Shown: positions 1 through 11,700 of the stretch, piece by piece
Layout of the letters: each line of letters starts with the position of its first letter
How positions within the stretch are numbered: position 1 is the stretch's first letter
Made by a program: the position numbers and the translations under genes
Notes under the pieces: generated by a model
What the model saw: only the letters and a program-made list of their open reading frames with translations
Databases searched by the model: none
Told to the model about the DNA's origin: nothing
Assembly (NCBI GenBank): GCA_964007475.1
Contig: OZ023273.1
Span: 21,067,557-21,131,556, forward strand
DNA: 64,000 bases
Reading direction: 5' to 3'
Origin: Hybos culiciformis
Taxonomy: Eukaryota > Arthropoda > Insecta > Diptera > Hybotidae

Positions 1-275
1 GTTCCACTGATTCCGAAATCACGCCACTGTACCGATTTGGCTGAAATTTTGAACTTAAGTAGCATAGAATATTAGAAATTTCGATCCGATGCCCCGATGG
101 GGGGGCTACCTTAGAAGCCGGTTTTGGAATTTACGTATATTTCTATAAAATGTTATAGTGTTGGATCGAAATACCTGGATTAAAGAATGGATATCGCAGG
201 GCCCCCATCTGAGGTCCCAGGACTCCGGGGAGGGGGCTAAAAAGCAAATTTAGAAATTTAGGATTTCATAGCTTT
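1..275 (+). repeat. Interspersed repeat, copy A (cut by window edge)
   Basis: A GC-richer block that reappears, inverted and diverged, at 43478-43757. Shared landmarks in order are a GATTTGGCTGAAATTTTGAA-like stretch, a TTAGAAGCCGGTTTTGGAAT-like stretch, GAGGTCCCAGGACTCCGG, and a closing GCAAATTTAGAAATTTA. Two copies of a 250-280-bp block in opposite orientation show that it is a dispersed repeat rather than a gene. No open frame or terminal inverted repeat is evident, and the class (LINE 3' end, SINE or Helitron fragment) is not determinable here. Confidence 0.75.
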
Positions 276-371
276 AGCATACGTAAAATAGATATAAAAA
301 TTTTATGTTTTTATTTATGGCTTAATTCGATTCAAATAAGATTAAAAAAGAAAAAATAAATTAACAAATAA

Positions 372-677
372 AAAAAAAATTTTTAAAAACAACGTTTTTA
401 TAACGGAATAAAATAACTAAAAAGTAAAATATATAATCAGATAATAATTGATAACCTCATACCAATTTCCCTGAAAATTAATTCTCACGGAAAACGTGGG
501 GCGCGTGTGATAAACAATATTGATAAAAATGTTCAATTTTACGCGCCCCACGTTGTTCGTGAGAATTAATTTTCAGGGAAATCGGTATGAGGTTATCAAT
601 TATTATCTGATTATATATTTTACTTTTTAGTTATTTTATTCCGTTATAAAAACGTTGTTTTTAAAATTTTTTTTTTT
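372..677. mobile_element. Foldback (hairpin) MITE-like element
   Basis: Two arms of about 135 bp (372-506 and 541-677) are near-perfect reverse complements around a 34-nt loop. The inner stem contains the GC-rich ACGTGGGGCGCGT / ACGCGCCCCACGT pair and the outer part is A+T-rich. Only a few mismatches are seen (for example GGAAAACG against GAACAACG). A target-site duplication cannot be judged because both flanks are A/T homopolymer. It encodes nothing. Confidence 0.85.
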
Positions 678-1237
678 ATTTATTTATTTTTATTTTTAAA
701 ATTAAAATATTTTTAATAACTTTATATAAAAAATAAATATTTAAATATTTCTTTTCTGAATGAAGTTCAAATTCGTTTTAAATGAATTTGAACTTATTTA
801 ACTACATTAGTTGTGCCTGGCTACGGATAAATAAATTGTTGTTATACATACAATGATTGAAATGATAATTTTTTTCATAAAAAAATAAAAAATTTAAGGA
901 AATAATAATTTTTATGGGATCGGGTCGAAATTCTATATTTTGAAATTCTGTTTTCAAAATTCTGTATACGTTCATTATGTATCTGTATAGTTTGCAATTA
1001 TGTATCTGAAAATTTTGTATTTTCATAACCCTGTATTTTCAAAACTATGAATATTCAAATTATGTACCTCGACCAATACCAAAAATTTTCCTTAAAATGT
1101 AATATTATTAAGTTCTATCATATATGATTATATAATATTGTAAATAAAATATCTCAGAAGAAGAGGCATAAGTCCTAAACTCTGAATAAAATCATATTGT
1201 AAATTATTGTATATACATCTAATATTAAATAAATAAA

Positions 1238-1262
1238 GAATTGAATTGAATTGAATTGAATT
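1238..1262 (+). repeat. (GAATT)5 microsatellite, possible retroposon tail
   Basis: Five perfect GAATT units directly follow AATAAATAAA and a short segment with GAAGAGGCATAAGTCCTA. A polyadenylation-like signal followed by a simple pentamer tail is how the 3' ends of many non-LTR retrotransposons look, so 1150-1262 may be a 5'-truncated LINE end. The microsatellite is certain and the LINE reading is only inference. Confidence 0.6.
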
Positions 1263-4200
1263 GGTGTACGTCGAAGTTCTTTTTTTTTTTAGAGTTTTTT
1301 TTTTAATAATTCCAATAGATTAATAGATAGATTTTATAATTTTACGAATAAGATTTTTTTTGAATTGAAAAAAATAGTAAATATTTATTTGTAACGCATA
1401 CGTAGATTGTCCTTATAATGTTTTTCATTTACACAGAAATTTGTTCTTTTGCATCTTCATTAAAAATTTTCTTCATTTTGACATTGGATTGATAACCAAA
1501 ATAATTTCATATGTCGTTGTCGATTAAATTATTAGATCTAACAAGCATAACATTAATAAGTATTGTCAATCAGATGCAAAAATAAAAAGTACTGCTTTGG
1601 AATAAAAATTAAATTAATATAAAATTTTTTTTCTGTTTTTCTTTTTATTATTAAGAATAGATACAGCAAGAAGATGAAACAGACGCTGCTATTGCTTCTC
1701 TATAAATCATTATTAGTTACTTCAAAAAATTTCTAGATTAAATTAGCCTTCAAGTTACACAATTAATTATATATTTAATCAAAAAAAGGAACTGTATGAA
1801 TGAAAATTGACCCAAATACAATAACATAATAACTCAATATATATAATAACTCAATCATAAATGGCGATGCTACTATTTTGTCATCATTAAATTGAAAAAT
1901 ATAATTAAATTTTGTTTACAGTTGGTTGATTTTAACTTTCGACCCACTTTATTTGTAAAATTATTAATTTTTGAGTGGAACAGGGAAATAAATAATAGAT
2001 ACAAACTTTTTTTACTGTTAGTTACATTGTAAATTTAAGAAAAAATATATAAAAAAGAAATAAACTTATAATAATAAGATAAAATTTAAAATTTTTTATA
2101 AAAAATAATGAGGTAAATTTGTGTTATGAATTGGAACAGAGTTTTCAATAACACTTTTGTACTAAATTATATAATATAAATACAAATAACAATAATTATA
2201 AAATATATTGAAGTTGTTACTTAAATTTTAAATTAAAGAAATATTTTAAAGGACAACAGTTTTTTTTACGTAGTATAAACTGTCCAACAAAATTGTTACC
2301 ATCTTATTTATTTAATTATAGTTTAAACCGTCCATCCGTCTGTCGCCGCAAGTCACGGTTGGAATTTTTGTACAGTTTTTAAAATGTCTGAATGAACTGA
2401 AGCTTTGTTTTAAAGCTTTAGTCCTAATCGAAAATATTATAGCTTCTTGAAACGTTACAAATAATCAGTTTTGTGTAGAAATCTGTAGTTATTGGTCAAA
2501 ATAATTTTTTTGCTGTTTTGTTGTATTGAGCTCTATGTATTAAATCAATTATGAATTTTTAAATAAGATAAAAATCTTGAATTAAATTTCTTCGCATTTC
2601 GTTTAAAATTGAAAATTTATGGATAAATATTTTTCTTTTCTTCGATTTGTTTTTCTTAGGTCTAGTATACAATGTTCTTAACATAATAATTATTGTTAAA
2701 ATATACAATTTATTTTTTCTAAATAACACTCATTAATTAATATGAGACAGGCGTTACAAACTCTTAATAATAAAGAAACTGGTGCGAGCTGAAAATTCAA
2801 AGCTTAAATTAATTTTTTTTTTCTTGCTAAGCTTTCAGAAAAGAAATGTGTGTAGACAAAAGAATTTCTTGTTTTTTTTTTCATATTAATACATTCATAG
2901 ATATGTCGTCTTCCATCCACCTAAATGTCTAACATTTGATTTATTAAAATTTATTCTATTACTCAAGGACAATGCGTGTGTAATATATTTTTTCGCATTT
3001 TATACATTTTCCCTTTTTTTCCCTGAAGAACATCAAGAAAGTAAAAAATACTTTAAGAACATTCAGCGCTGCTTTATTTTATTTCTATGGTATACACATA
3101 TTACACTCTTGCTCTCTTTACCTTTTTCTTAAAAAAAGAAAAAAAAAAAAAAAGGAAAAAATAAGAAATTTAATATGCAAACATAAATATTTTTTTTTTT
3201 ATTTAAAGAAAATGTTGTCTTAAATTTATAAAAAAAACATAACTTTTCTTGAAACTTAATTTAAAGAAAAAGAAATAAGTCTCGAACAGAATTTCGAAAT
3301 ATATATGTATGTTCGGTAAGTGAAATTTTATACTGACAATTTAACGTTGTAAAATATAATGGAACCGTCGCATCGTTTCGAAATAAGCATTTAACCAAAC
3401 AGAAAAGGGTGAGCCAACTCTATTATTTATAGGAATATATCTCACAAGTGATTGCGAGTTATTGACTCGTTTTCTCTTAGAAATATAATAGGATCTAGTA
3501 ACAGACAATTTATGACAGCTGTTCATTTAATGTAAAAAAAAGAACATAGTAAGTCCAAGGAAATTAAATTAATTTTTTTTTTTACAAAATTTACGATTTT
3601 TATTTTCGGTTCACTTTCTCAAACAACTGACGCTGCCGAACTCTTTTTCCTTCCGCTCTATAATTTTTTGATAAATTTATTTCATCATTTATTATTATAC
3701 TTTGTTATAAATTAAAACAAAAATTTCGATTTGACTTTTAGTCCTGAAAATAAAAATTTTTCCCAAAAAAAAAAAAGGAAAAAAAAAGGAAACCAAAACT
3801 TTTTGCGCTTTTATTTACAAAAACTTAGCATTATGACATAAAGTTCGGGTACATTAAATTTTAAGAAAATAAAATAACAAATTTTTTTTTTCTTATATTT
3901 TATTTTCAATGGATCAAATATTAAAGCATAAATTTAGGGGTGACGATGAAAGCATAATATACAATTATACATAATCAGAAATATATTTTGGTTATGGTAT
4001 AAATTGTTAACAATTCAATTTTTTAAATTTTCACAATTTTTGTTAATATGACTATTAAATTATAACATACTATATTTTGTTTTTCAATGCGTGATATACA
4101 TTAGATAAAAGTATAAATTTTTTGCCACTATTCTTGTAAACGAACCTCGTTAGATAAAATTTCTAGCATATTTGAATTAATCGAAAATTTCAAATGTTTA

Positions 4201-4690
4201 TATTAAGTTTAGATAAACTAATCAATTCAGTTTTACCTACAGAAAATTCTGTCTGTGATTGATGCAGTCTTAGAGGTATCTATCTTAATAGTGAATATAA
4301 ATAAATTCGATTTTAAAATTTAACTCACTTTTCTTTAAAAAATATAAAAAAAATAAGAATAGAACTGCTTTGTTTTTATTAGAAAATATTTGTACACCAG
4401 AGATGAACTTAAAATAACAAAAATTGTTCTAAATTAGAAAACGGAATTTATAAAAAAAAAATGAAAAACAATTTCTTTTAGATTTTTCAAAACTTTCTAT
4501 TAATACAATTGTCACATTTACGATTTCATAATATGTTATATTAAATTTTAGCCTTTATTATTAAAGTCTACTAAGTGTCTTAATCTTTGGTCTTTCAGTT
4601 TAAGCATAGATTAAGGGTTCTAAAAAGATTATCAATTTCGCAGAACATTTTTATTTGTATTTTCATTAAATAAAATTCTGTTAATACACT
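1263..4690. other. Gene-free A+T-rich stretch
   Basis: Long A and T runs with no convincing exon. One GC-richer patch at 2325-2370 (CCGTCCATCCGTCTGTCGCC) is repeat-like. A 61-codon frame at 3341-3526 (- strand) is closed by stops on both sides and lacks splice sites or recognisable similarity. Confidence 0.5.
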
Positions 4691-5032
4691 CAGCGGTCGG
4701 CAAACTTTTTTGGTAGTGGGTAAAATTCGCCTAAGATGAGATTTTTTTAAACTTATAGTGGGTCAGTGGCAATTTTATATGAAAGCAATTTAAAAAAAAA
4801 TATTTAAATCAAAAGTTAATTTATTTATTATCTAAGGCTTACAAAAACAATTGCTGGGAAAACATTCTATTTTATATACAATTGTTGTAAACAAAAAATT
4901 TTTATATGCAATTGTTGTAAGAAAAAACTATATTCATTGATTTGGGAACTACTTCAAAATTTCGAAGCGGGTAACATGAAATGATGCTTTGGGTCACCCC
5001 GTGACCCACGGGTCATAGTTTGCCGATCGCTG
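4691..5032. mobile_element. hAT-like non-autonomous element
   Basis: The ends are inverted repeats, CAGCGGTCGGCAAACT on the left and GTTTGCCGATCGCTG on the right, of the CAG...CTG type usual for hAT elements. A second internal inverted motif is present (GTGGGT near the left end, GTGACCCACGGGTCAT near the right). No transposase frame remains. The 8-bp flanks (AATACACT and GACTATAT) do not match, so either the target duplication has decayed or the termini are slightly misplaced. Confidence 0.7.
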
Positions 5033-5176
5033 GACTATATGATAATTATCAATATTTCGATAAAGTATTTTATTTTGTTTTACTAACACTCTCAAATAAA
5101 AATACCAAAAAAGAGCAAAAAGAATTTTGAATAAAGTTTTATCTTGAGTATTCTGTAATTAACTATAACCATAGAG

Positions 5177-5446
5177 GAATAATATTTATAAGACGGTCAG
5201 AATTCATACAAGTAAATTTCAGAATTTTTTTTTCAAATAACTCAAAAATGATGACAATATTTTCAATGTATTGAATAAAAATTTCATGCTCAAATGTGTT
5301 TATTCTTAATACAATAATAAAAATAATAAAATTAAAATAAACACATTTGAGTTAAAAAATTTTACTCAATACATTCAAAATATTGTCATAATTTTTGAAA
5401 AAAATTTACTTGTATGAATTCTGTCCCTCTTATAAATATTATTACT
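5177..5446. mobile_element. Foldback element, about 110-bp arms
   Basis: The left arm begins AATAATATTTATAAGA and runs through AGAATTCATACAAGTAAATT to CTCAAATGTGTTTA. The right arm is its reverse complement, ending TATAAATATTATT. The loop is A+T-rich (about 5304-5336). Arms carry scattered mismatches. This is typical MITE or foldback debris with no coding capacity. Confidence 0.8.
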
Positions 5447-8156
5447 CAATGCTATAACTAATATTTTTCTCTTTTACAACATTTTGATATTGAAGTAATT
5501 TTATAGCAAAAAAAATATTATATGTATTTGGTAGTAGAAAAAAATACAATAAAAAAAAAATTTGAAGAAAATGTACAACAGAGTTGAGAAAATACCAAAG
5601 GAAAAGAAAAATATAAGGGAATATAAAAAATTTATAAGGAAAAAAAAAATGGAAAAATAAGATAAAAAAAAAAAATTCCGAGGGAATCATGTAAAGCTCT
5701 TTGCTCTGCTGTTTTCTTTTATTTTATTTTTTTTTTTTTTCAGGAATATCTTTTATTTTTTTATTGTCCTTGAATAAAAACACAATGTATTTTACCTTAA
5801 TTTTTGAATAAAAAAAATAAATTTATACACATATTCTGTATTTTATATCGATTTTTAGGGATAGATAAAGATGAAGTAAAATTAAAAAAAAAAAAAAAAT
5901 AAATAAATAAATAAATAAATAAAGTAAAATAAAACCGAGTAGAGATAAAATATTATTAAAAAATTTGTGTGTATACATATATATGTAGATTATAATTTTT
6001 TTTTTTTTTCCTTTAAGAAAACATATTTTAATTTCATTTTTAATGAGGATCATTACACAACATTTTTGTAGAAAAGAAAAAAAAAAATTAATTAAAATTT
6101 ACTTATAAATATAACGACTAAAGAGATGGGTTTTTGTAATAAATTTTTTCTTAACGTATTTTCATATGAAAAAATAATTATATGCAAGGATATTTCATAT
6201 TTCTAGTCTTCTTTGGCTAAATTTTAGTGTTTTTTTTTTTTAATTCAAATTTCTTCATAAAATTTATTCGATAAAACAATTTCAAACAATTTAATTTCTC
6301 ATAACTTGTATTTTTCGTTCATATTGCATATTTTCATTTTAACTTGTTTATTTTATCATCAAAAATGAAAAAAAATCAAACTAATTTATAAATTAGACGC
6401 TATTTCGTCATTTTAGAGATTATTTCGTAAGGTTTTTTAGAAGTTAGTTCATAACGAAATAAAATCTAATAATGAGTCAATATTTTAGATCTTTTTTGGC
6501 TTTTAGAGACTATTTCAGAAGGCCGATCAGCTTTATTTCAGTTTAGGTATTTTTATATATTTGTTTCAGTTTCAAAACAGAACACAACTTTTGCTAATGT
6601 TTTAAAATGATTATATTGTAGATCCGAATCTAAACTGTAATGTAATGAGAAAATTTAAAAAGTCATTATTCAAATTAAAAAAAGACATTTTATTAATAAT
6701 TTTTATGAATTTTTAAAAGATAGATAAAAAATTTATTTAATGAGAATTTAAAATTTATTTTTTATTACTATTTTTATGTTTCCCTTTTTCTTTGGTTGAC
6801 CCAATTTTTGTTAGCATAAGCTTTATTGACTTTATATTTAGACAAAAAGCTTGTAAACAAAACTTATTATAAATATATAGAGAACAAAGAAAATAACTTA
6901 ATTGTTAACATTATTTTATTTAAAATTTTAATTAAAAAGATTATATGAGGCATTAAATTTAAAAGCATAAAAAATCCACAATTCTATAATGAGAAAAGTA
7001 ATATCGTCATAAATTTCATGACATCAGAGTTGTTCATTGGCTATAATTTTCATGAAATAATTTTTTATTTTATAATATTTAATTCACGAAAAAAAATAAA
7101 ATAAAAATAACTATGTTGTGAAAATAAATTTACTTTTGCATGAAATAAATGATGTAATATTTTTATTTTTTTTTTGTCGAATACAATAAATTTCCTTTTC
7201 TGTGCATGCATATTTCCTTTTTTATGTTGCAATTTTTTTTTTAATACAAGTCGATGGACTTATACAATTATTATGTATACTTTTAATTTTTTTTTCATTA
7301 TACATGTTTTGCGTGTCTAATAAATATGGTTGTGACGTAATAAATGTATAAATACTACATTATTATTAAATTTAGCCAATCTGAATTTTTGCCAGACTAT
7401 AGTATAGAGATGATCATGAAGTTATGGTATTTAAAGATGAGTCGGAAATGTTATGTTTTCCAAGGTTAGTGCTTGTCCAGAATAATATTTAAAGTTCAAT
7501 TTAATTATTTTAAAATTAGTTAGAAAAAATTAATCAATAATCTTAAATTTTTATAAATTTATGATTAGATAATTAAATACGACCAGATGTTCAAATGCAT
7601 ACTTCAAATTTGGTTTGTATATTATTTTTCCATATAAAATAGAATATATTGAACGAGCATTATTTTCATAATTTAATGTAATAATGTTATTAAAAAAGGG
7701 TATGTTATGTAATATATTTACATAAATAAATGTGTATTAAAAAAATTATTTCAATCAAAAGTTAATGTATATATATAAATGTAAAAATCATTATTTTTAG
7801 TAATGGGTATGTATTTTATTTATAATCGAAAATGATTTTAAAAAAAATAATACACAAATTATGTACCCAATAAAATTGTACATATTATGTACACAAATAG
7901 AATGTTTTATGAATATTTATATGGATAAAATGAAATTAATTTATAATTTTATTTTAACAAATATACAAAATGCTAATTAGACAAAAACAAAGCAAAAAAA
8001 ATTGTGTGATTTTAGTTTGTGATATTTAAAAATTAAATTTTTATCAGTGCAAAATTCTTGTACGTTGTAGTGTTGTACCTAATATTGTGTAATATTATTT
8101 TAACATGCACATTAAACAAATTAAAGTTTTTTGTCCACAAAAAACATTCTGTTTCT
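5447..8156. other. Gene-free A+T-rich stretch with (AAAT)n
   Basis: Contains a six-unit AAAT microsatellite at about 5897-5923 and many poly-A/T tracts. Open frames here are low-complexity phenylalanine or lysine strings caused by base composition. I see no exon, RNA gene or mobile element. Confidence 0.55.
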
Positions 8157-8165
8157 GATTTTTGT

Positions 8166-8340
8166 GGCGCAGTGAAATAAGGCCGCGGGAAATAAGGCCG
8201 CGATAGGTTTTTTGTTGCGGTCTTATTTCATTTTGAAAAATGAAATAAGGCCGCGAAAAAATCTTCGCGGCCTTATTTCATTTTTCAAAATGAAATAAGA
8301 CCGCAACAAAAAACCTATCGCGGCCTTATTTCCATCCCCC
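8166..8340. mobile_element. Hairpin element with exact 9-bp target duplication
   Basis: An almost perfect long hairpin. The left arm reads GAAATAAGGCCGCGATAGG..., the centre is CCGCGA-AAAAATCT-TCGCGG, and the right arm mirrors it. Within each arm is a smaller palindrome, TTCATTTTGAAAAATGAA. The element is flanked by GATTTTTGT at 8157-8165 and 8341-8349, an exact 9-bp direct repeat, the duplication length made by MULE/FB-type transposases. The GAAATAAGGCCGCG module recurs in the core of the composite element at 39747-41204. Confidence 0.85.
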
Positions 8341-8355
8341 GATTTTTGTATATAG

Positions 8356-8740
8356 TCCAGGGAATAAAGACAAAAAAAATCATTCCGGAAGGTAGTACCT
8401 TTCTTTTGTGGTTCTAAACTAAATATCAAAAACCGCATCTATATGTGTGCCGTTCAAAAAGTCACGGCCGATCAAAATACCCGAAAATCAATTTTTTGGA
8501 AAAATCTCGTTAACCGTAATTTTTATCGAAAAACTGTATTTGACAAATTTGTATCTTATAAAACTCGAGTTAACGAGATTTTTACATAAAACAATTTTTC
8601 GGAACCTTTGATCTTCGTAACCTTTTTAGGAGCACCCGTATTTGGCGGCTTTTGACATTTTGTTTAGAACCACAAAAGGTTCTTGCAAAAATCCATCTTT
8701 CCGGGAATTATTTTGAAGTAAAATGTCTTTATTCCCTGGA
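8356..8740. mobile_element. TIR element, TCCAGGGAATAAAGACA family
   Basis: Termini are TCCAGGGAATAAAGACA on the left and TGTCTTTATTCCCTGGA on the right, with subterminal TTTGTGGTTCTAAAC / GTTTAGAACCACAAA. Further inside, AAAATCTCGTTAAC pairs with GTTAACGAGATTTT, so most of the element folds back on itself. The 9-bp flanks TGTATATAG and TTAATATAG agree at 7 of 9 positions, a possible decayed duplication. It abuts the hairpin element just upstream. Confidence 0.8.
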
Positions 8741-11700
8741 TTAATATAGTAAATAATATTTTGAAAATTTATTATTAATAATATTTACCTACAAACTACA
8801 TATTGTATGCACATGCGAAAAAACTACTTTTTATAATTATTTTTATATATTTGATACTTTATATATATGTATATAAATATGCACAAGAAATTAGAAAACA
8901 TTTAGATATCATGAAGGATAACATATAAAAATATTGTTGTTAGAAAATTATTGGTCATTTAATCAATATCTGTATGAATATGCCAATATTTTTTTTTTAA
9001 TTAATATGTAAACATTTTAGAGAATATTAATAAATTGATTTTTCTTCTACTTCTTCTGGTATTAGGTACATCAGAAATTAAACTTTCCTTGTATTTAATA
9101 AATTTATTTGCTAGATTTTGTTTCTAAATCATATTATGTTGGATTTCCCCAACAAATTCAGCTCTCCACTTTTCACACATGTTTGAGAACTCATTGTAAT
9201 CAAAATGAATGTAATAAAAATACAGTAGGTATGCTTAGGGTCTTTTGAGCGTTAGTTCAACTGTAAATTCTCTGTGCTTTCAAATGTTATTTATACATCT
9301 ATTGAATATTATACGTAAACTTAAAATATAGAAGTTTTCCATACACATTCAAAGCTAAATTTTATGAAGAAATTTATTTGTTAAAACCTTCAATATCATT
9401 AATAAAGATTATCTCTTTACAAATAATATAAACTTGCCTACCTAAAAGGGGGGTAATATTTTATTTTAACTCCATTTGTCACTTATTTTTTTTTTATTTA
9501 CTTATTAATTAATTATTAAATGTAATTTTATTTGTTATTGAAAATGAAATAATGTTAATTATCATCGGTTGATTTTGAATTACCATCAATATAATTTTGT
9601 ATTCACTTGTTTACTCATTTATTTAACTTATTTACTTAGAAAGGTTATTATTATTATTAAAAAAAAAACGAAGTTATAATGACTTATTAAAGGTTGTAAA
9701 AGTGTTAAATGACATTCATTACCAATAGCTAACATTATATTGAAAAACTGAAGTTGATTTTATCTTGAAGTTGATTTTTGTTTATTTAAACTAACATATT
9801 ATTTTTTTCAAATTTATAACACTAATTTTCATCAATAATTCTTGAAAAAATAAATCTTATACCCATCGAATTTTAAATCACCTTGACTTGAAAACACTAT
9901 ATGAATGTTATATTGTGGAAGTTGACGAAAAAAAAAATTCTTTTCAGTTCTAGTTCATTATGATTTTACTCTTTTGGTTTGCGAATTTCATAAAATATTT
10001 CGCATCAAAAATGAAAAAAATAACTGTATTGACAGACATAATGATATTATAGTAACGACTCCAATAATAATGCTAAAGCAAAGTACATTCATTTTGTGTC
10101 CAATTCGTAACACAGACTTTTAATTTAATTTAACCATTTTTATACTCTTTACTATCTTTAAAATAATAAAAACAAAAATTTCTGCAATTTAAAAATATCA
10201 GCATTATATTCAAATTTTTTTTTATTTGTTATTTGTTTGCAGATGCCAGGATATTTATTTTAATGATTTTAATTTATATTTATTTTCACAATGCAAGTAA
10301 AACAGCTCTATGATATTTTGCTTTTTATAATTGAGATATTGATTTTAATGAAAAACAAGAAAAAATAAAAATATGTGTATACATTTTTAATTAAAGTTCA
10401 ACATTATATATATAGTTTTTTCTTTATTGTTTTATGTGAACAGTACATACATATACATTGCAGTTAACGTCAGGGCAGGGTATTTTCGTTTTTAAAATTT
10501 TTTATTTATAATACATATTTGAAATTTTCCATTAGAGCAAGATTTTCTGTTCTACCTACATAATATATTATATATGAAATGAAAAACGAATCATATATTT
10601 TAATTAAAAGTCAGTCAGTCCTACACTAAAATGATTATGACTATTTATTTCTTTTTGCAATTTCGTTCACTTTCAGGTCGAATAAATGATGAAATTCTAC
10701 GATTTCATGTTTGTGAATGAGAAGTTCTGAACCGATCAAGGGTCTAAATAATTTTCATATTAAATTTAAATATTTCACATATCTTTAAAAGTTTTAATGG
10801 ATTTCTATAGAAATTAGTATGTAGGTACCTTAAAGGCTTAAAATTAAAGAAGTTTCATATCGGAATGTTGAAAACTGACCATATACGTTATTTATGAGGC
10901 ACCGTTTTGTTTTTTTTTGTTTATGGTGGCACCTGATTTCAAATGGACTTATTTATAATCATATTATCGTAGTATTTTGATGTATAAAAAAATGTAGAAA
11001 AAACGGAAAATAAATTACAACTTTAATTATAAATTGTTTTATACGGAAGAATTAAATGAAGAAATGAAATTAAAAAAGTTTCATCAATTTAAATTCAGAT
11101 ATAAACTCATCAGCGTCAGAAATTTCAACCTTTAATACCTTTAATACCTGTCGGACTCAATAATATGCCACCCCTAAGGCATTTTTGAAAATTTTAGTGT
11201 AAATATTTATTATTAATACAAAACAATTAAATTTTTTCTGTATACATTGATTTTTACATATTAAATCCTACAGAAAAGAAAACTCCAATTTTGATTATAA
11301 AAATAAAGAATTTTATTTCCATATCTGAATATTTTGAATAATGAGGAAAATCATTAAACTATCGGAAATTACCAATTATTTACTCTAATGCTTGTTTATT
11401 AAATGTTTCATTTTGTCAAAAAAAAAAAATTGTTATTGTGTGTAATATTTCTCGCGGAATTAGCAAATATTTATCCAAAAATTCTCAAACTTCAACAATT
11501 TTGTTTTTTAAGCAAGATATATTTTTGATTTAAAAAAAAAAATTTAATTGTGAACATTGGAAAATGTCAACAGTAAAATAAAGGAAACTGTGGAAACAGA
11601 ATGATATATAAATGCATGTACAAATATAATTAATGAAAAATAAATTTTTGGAAGTACGGGTATTATATCAGTTATAAATATACTTAGATACGAAAATGTA

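Noticed and set aside
3341..3526. 61-codon - strand frame with fairly balanced composition
   Set aside because: Stop codon directly before the ATG, no splice context and no recognised motif; likely chance.
5442..6053. Two Phe/Tyr/Ile-rich frames (82 and 76 codons)
   Set aside because: Low-complexity translation of A/T homopolymers; no coding signature.
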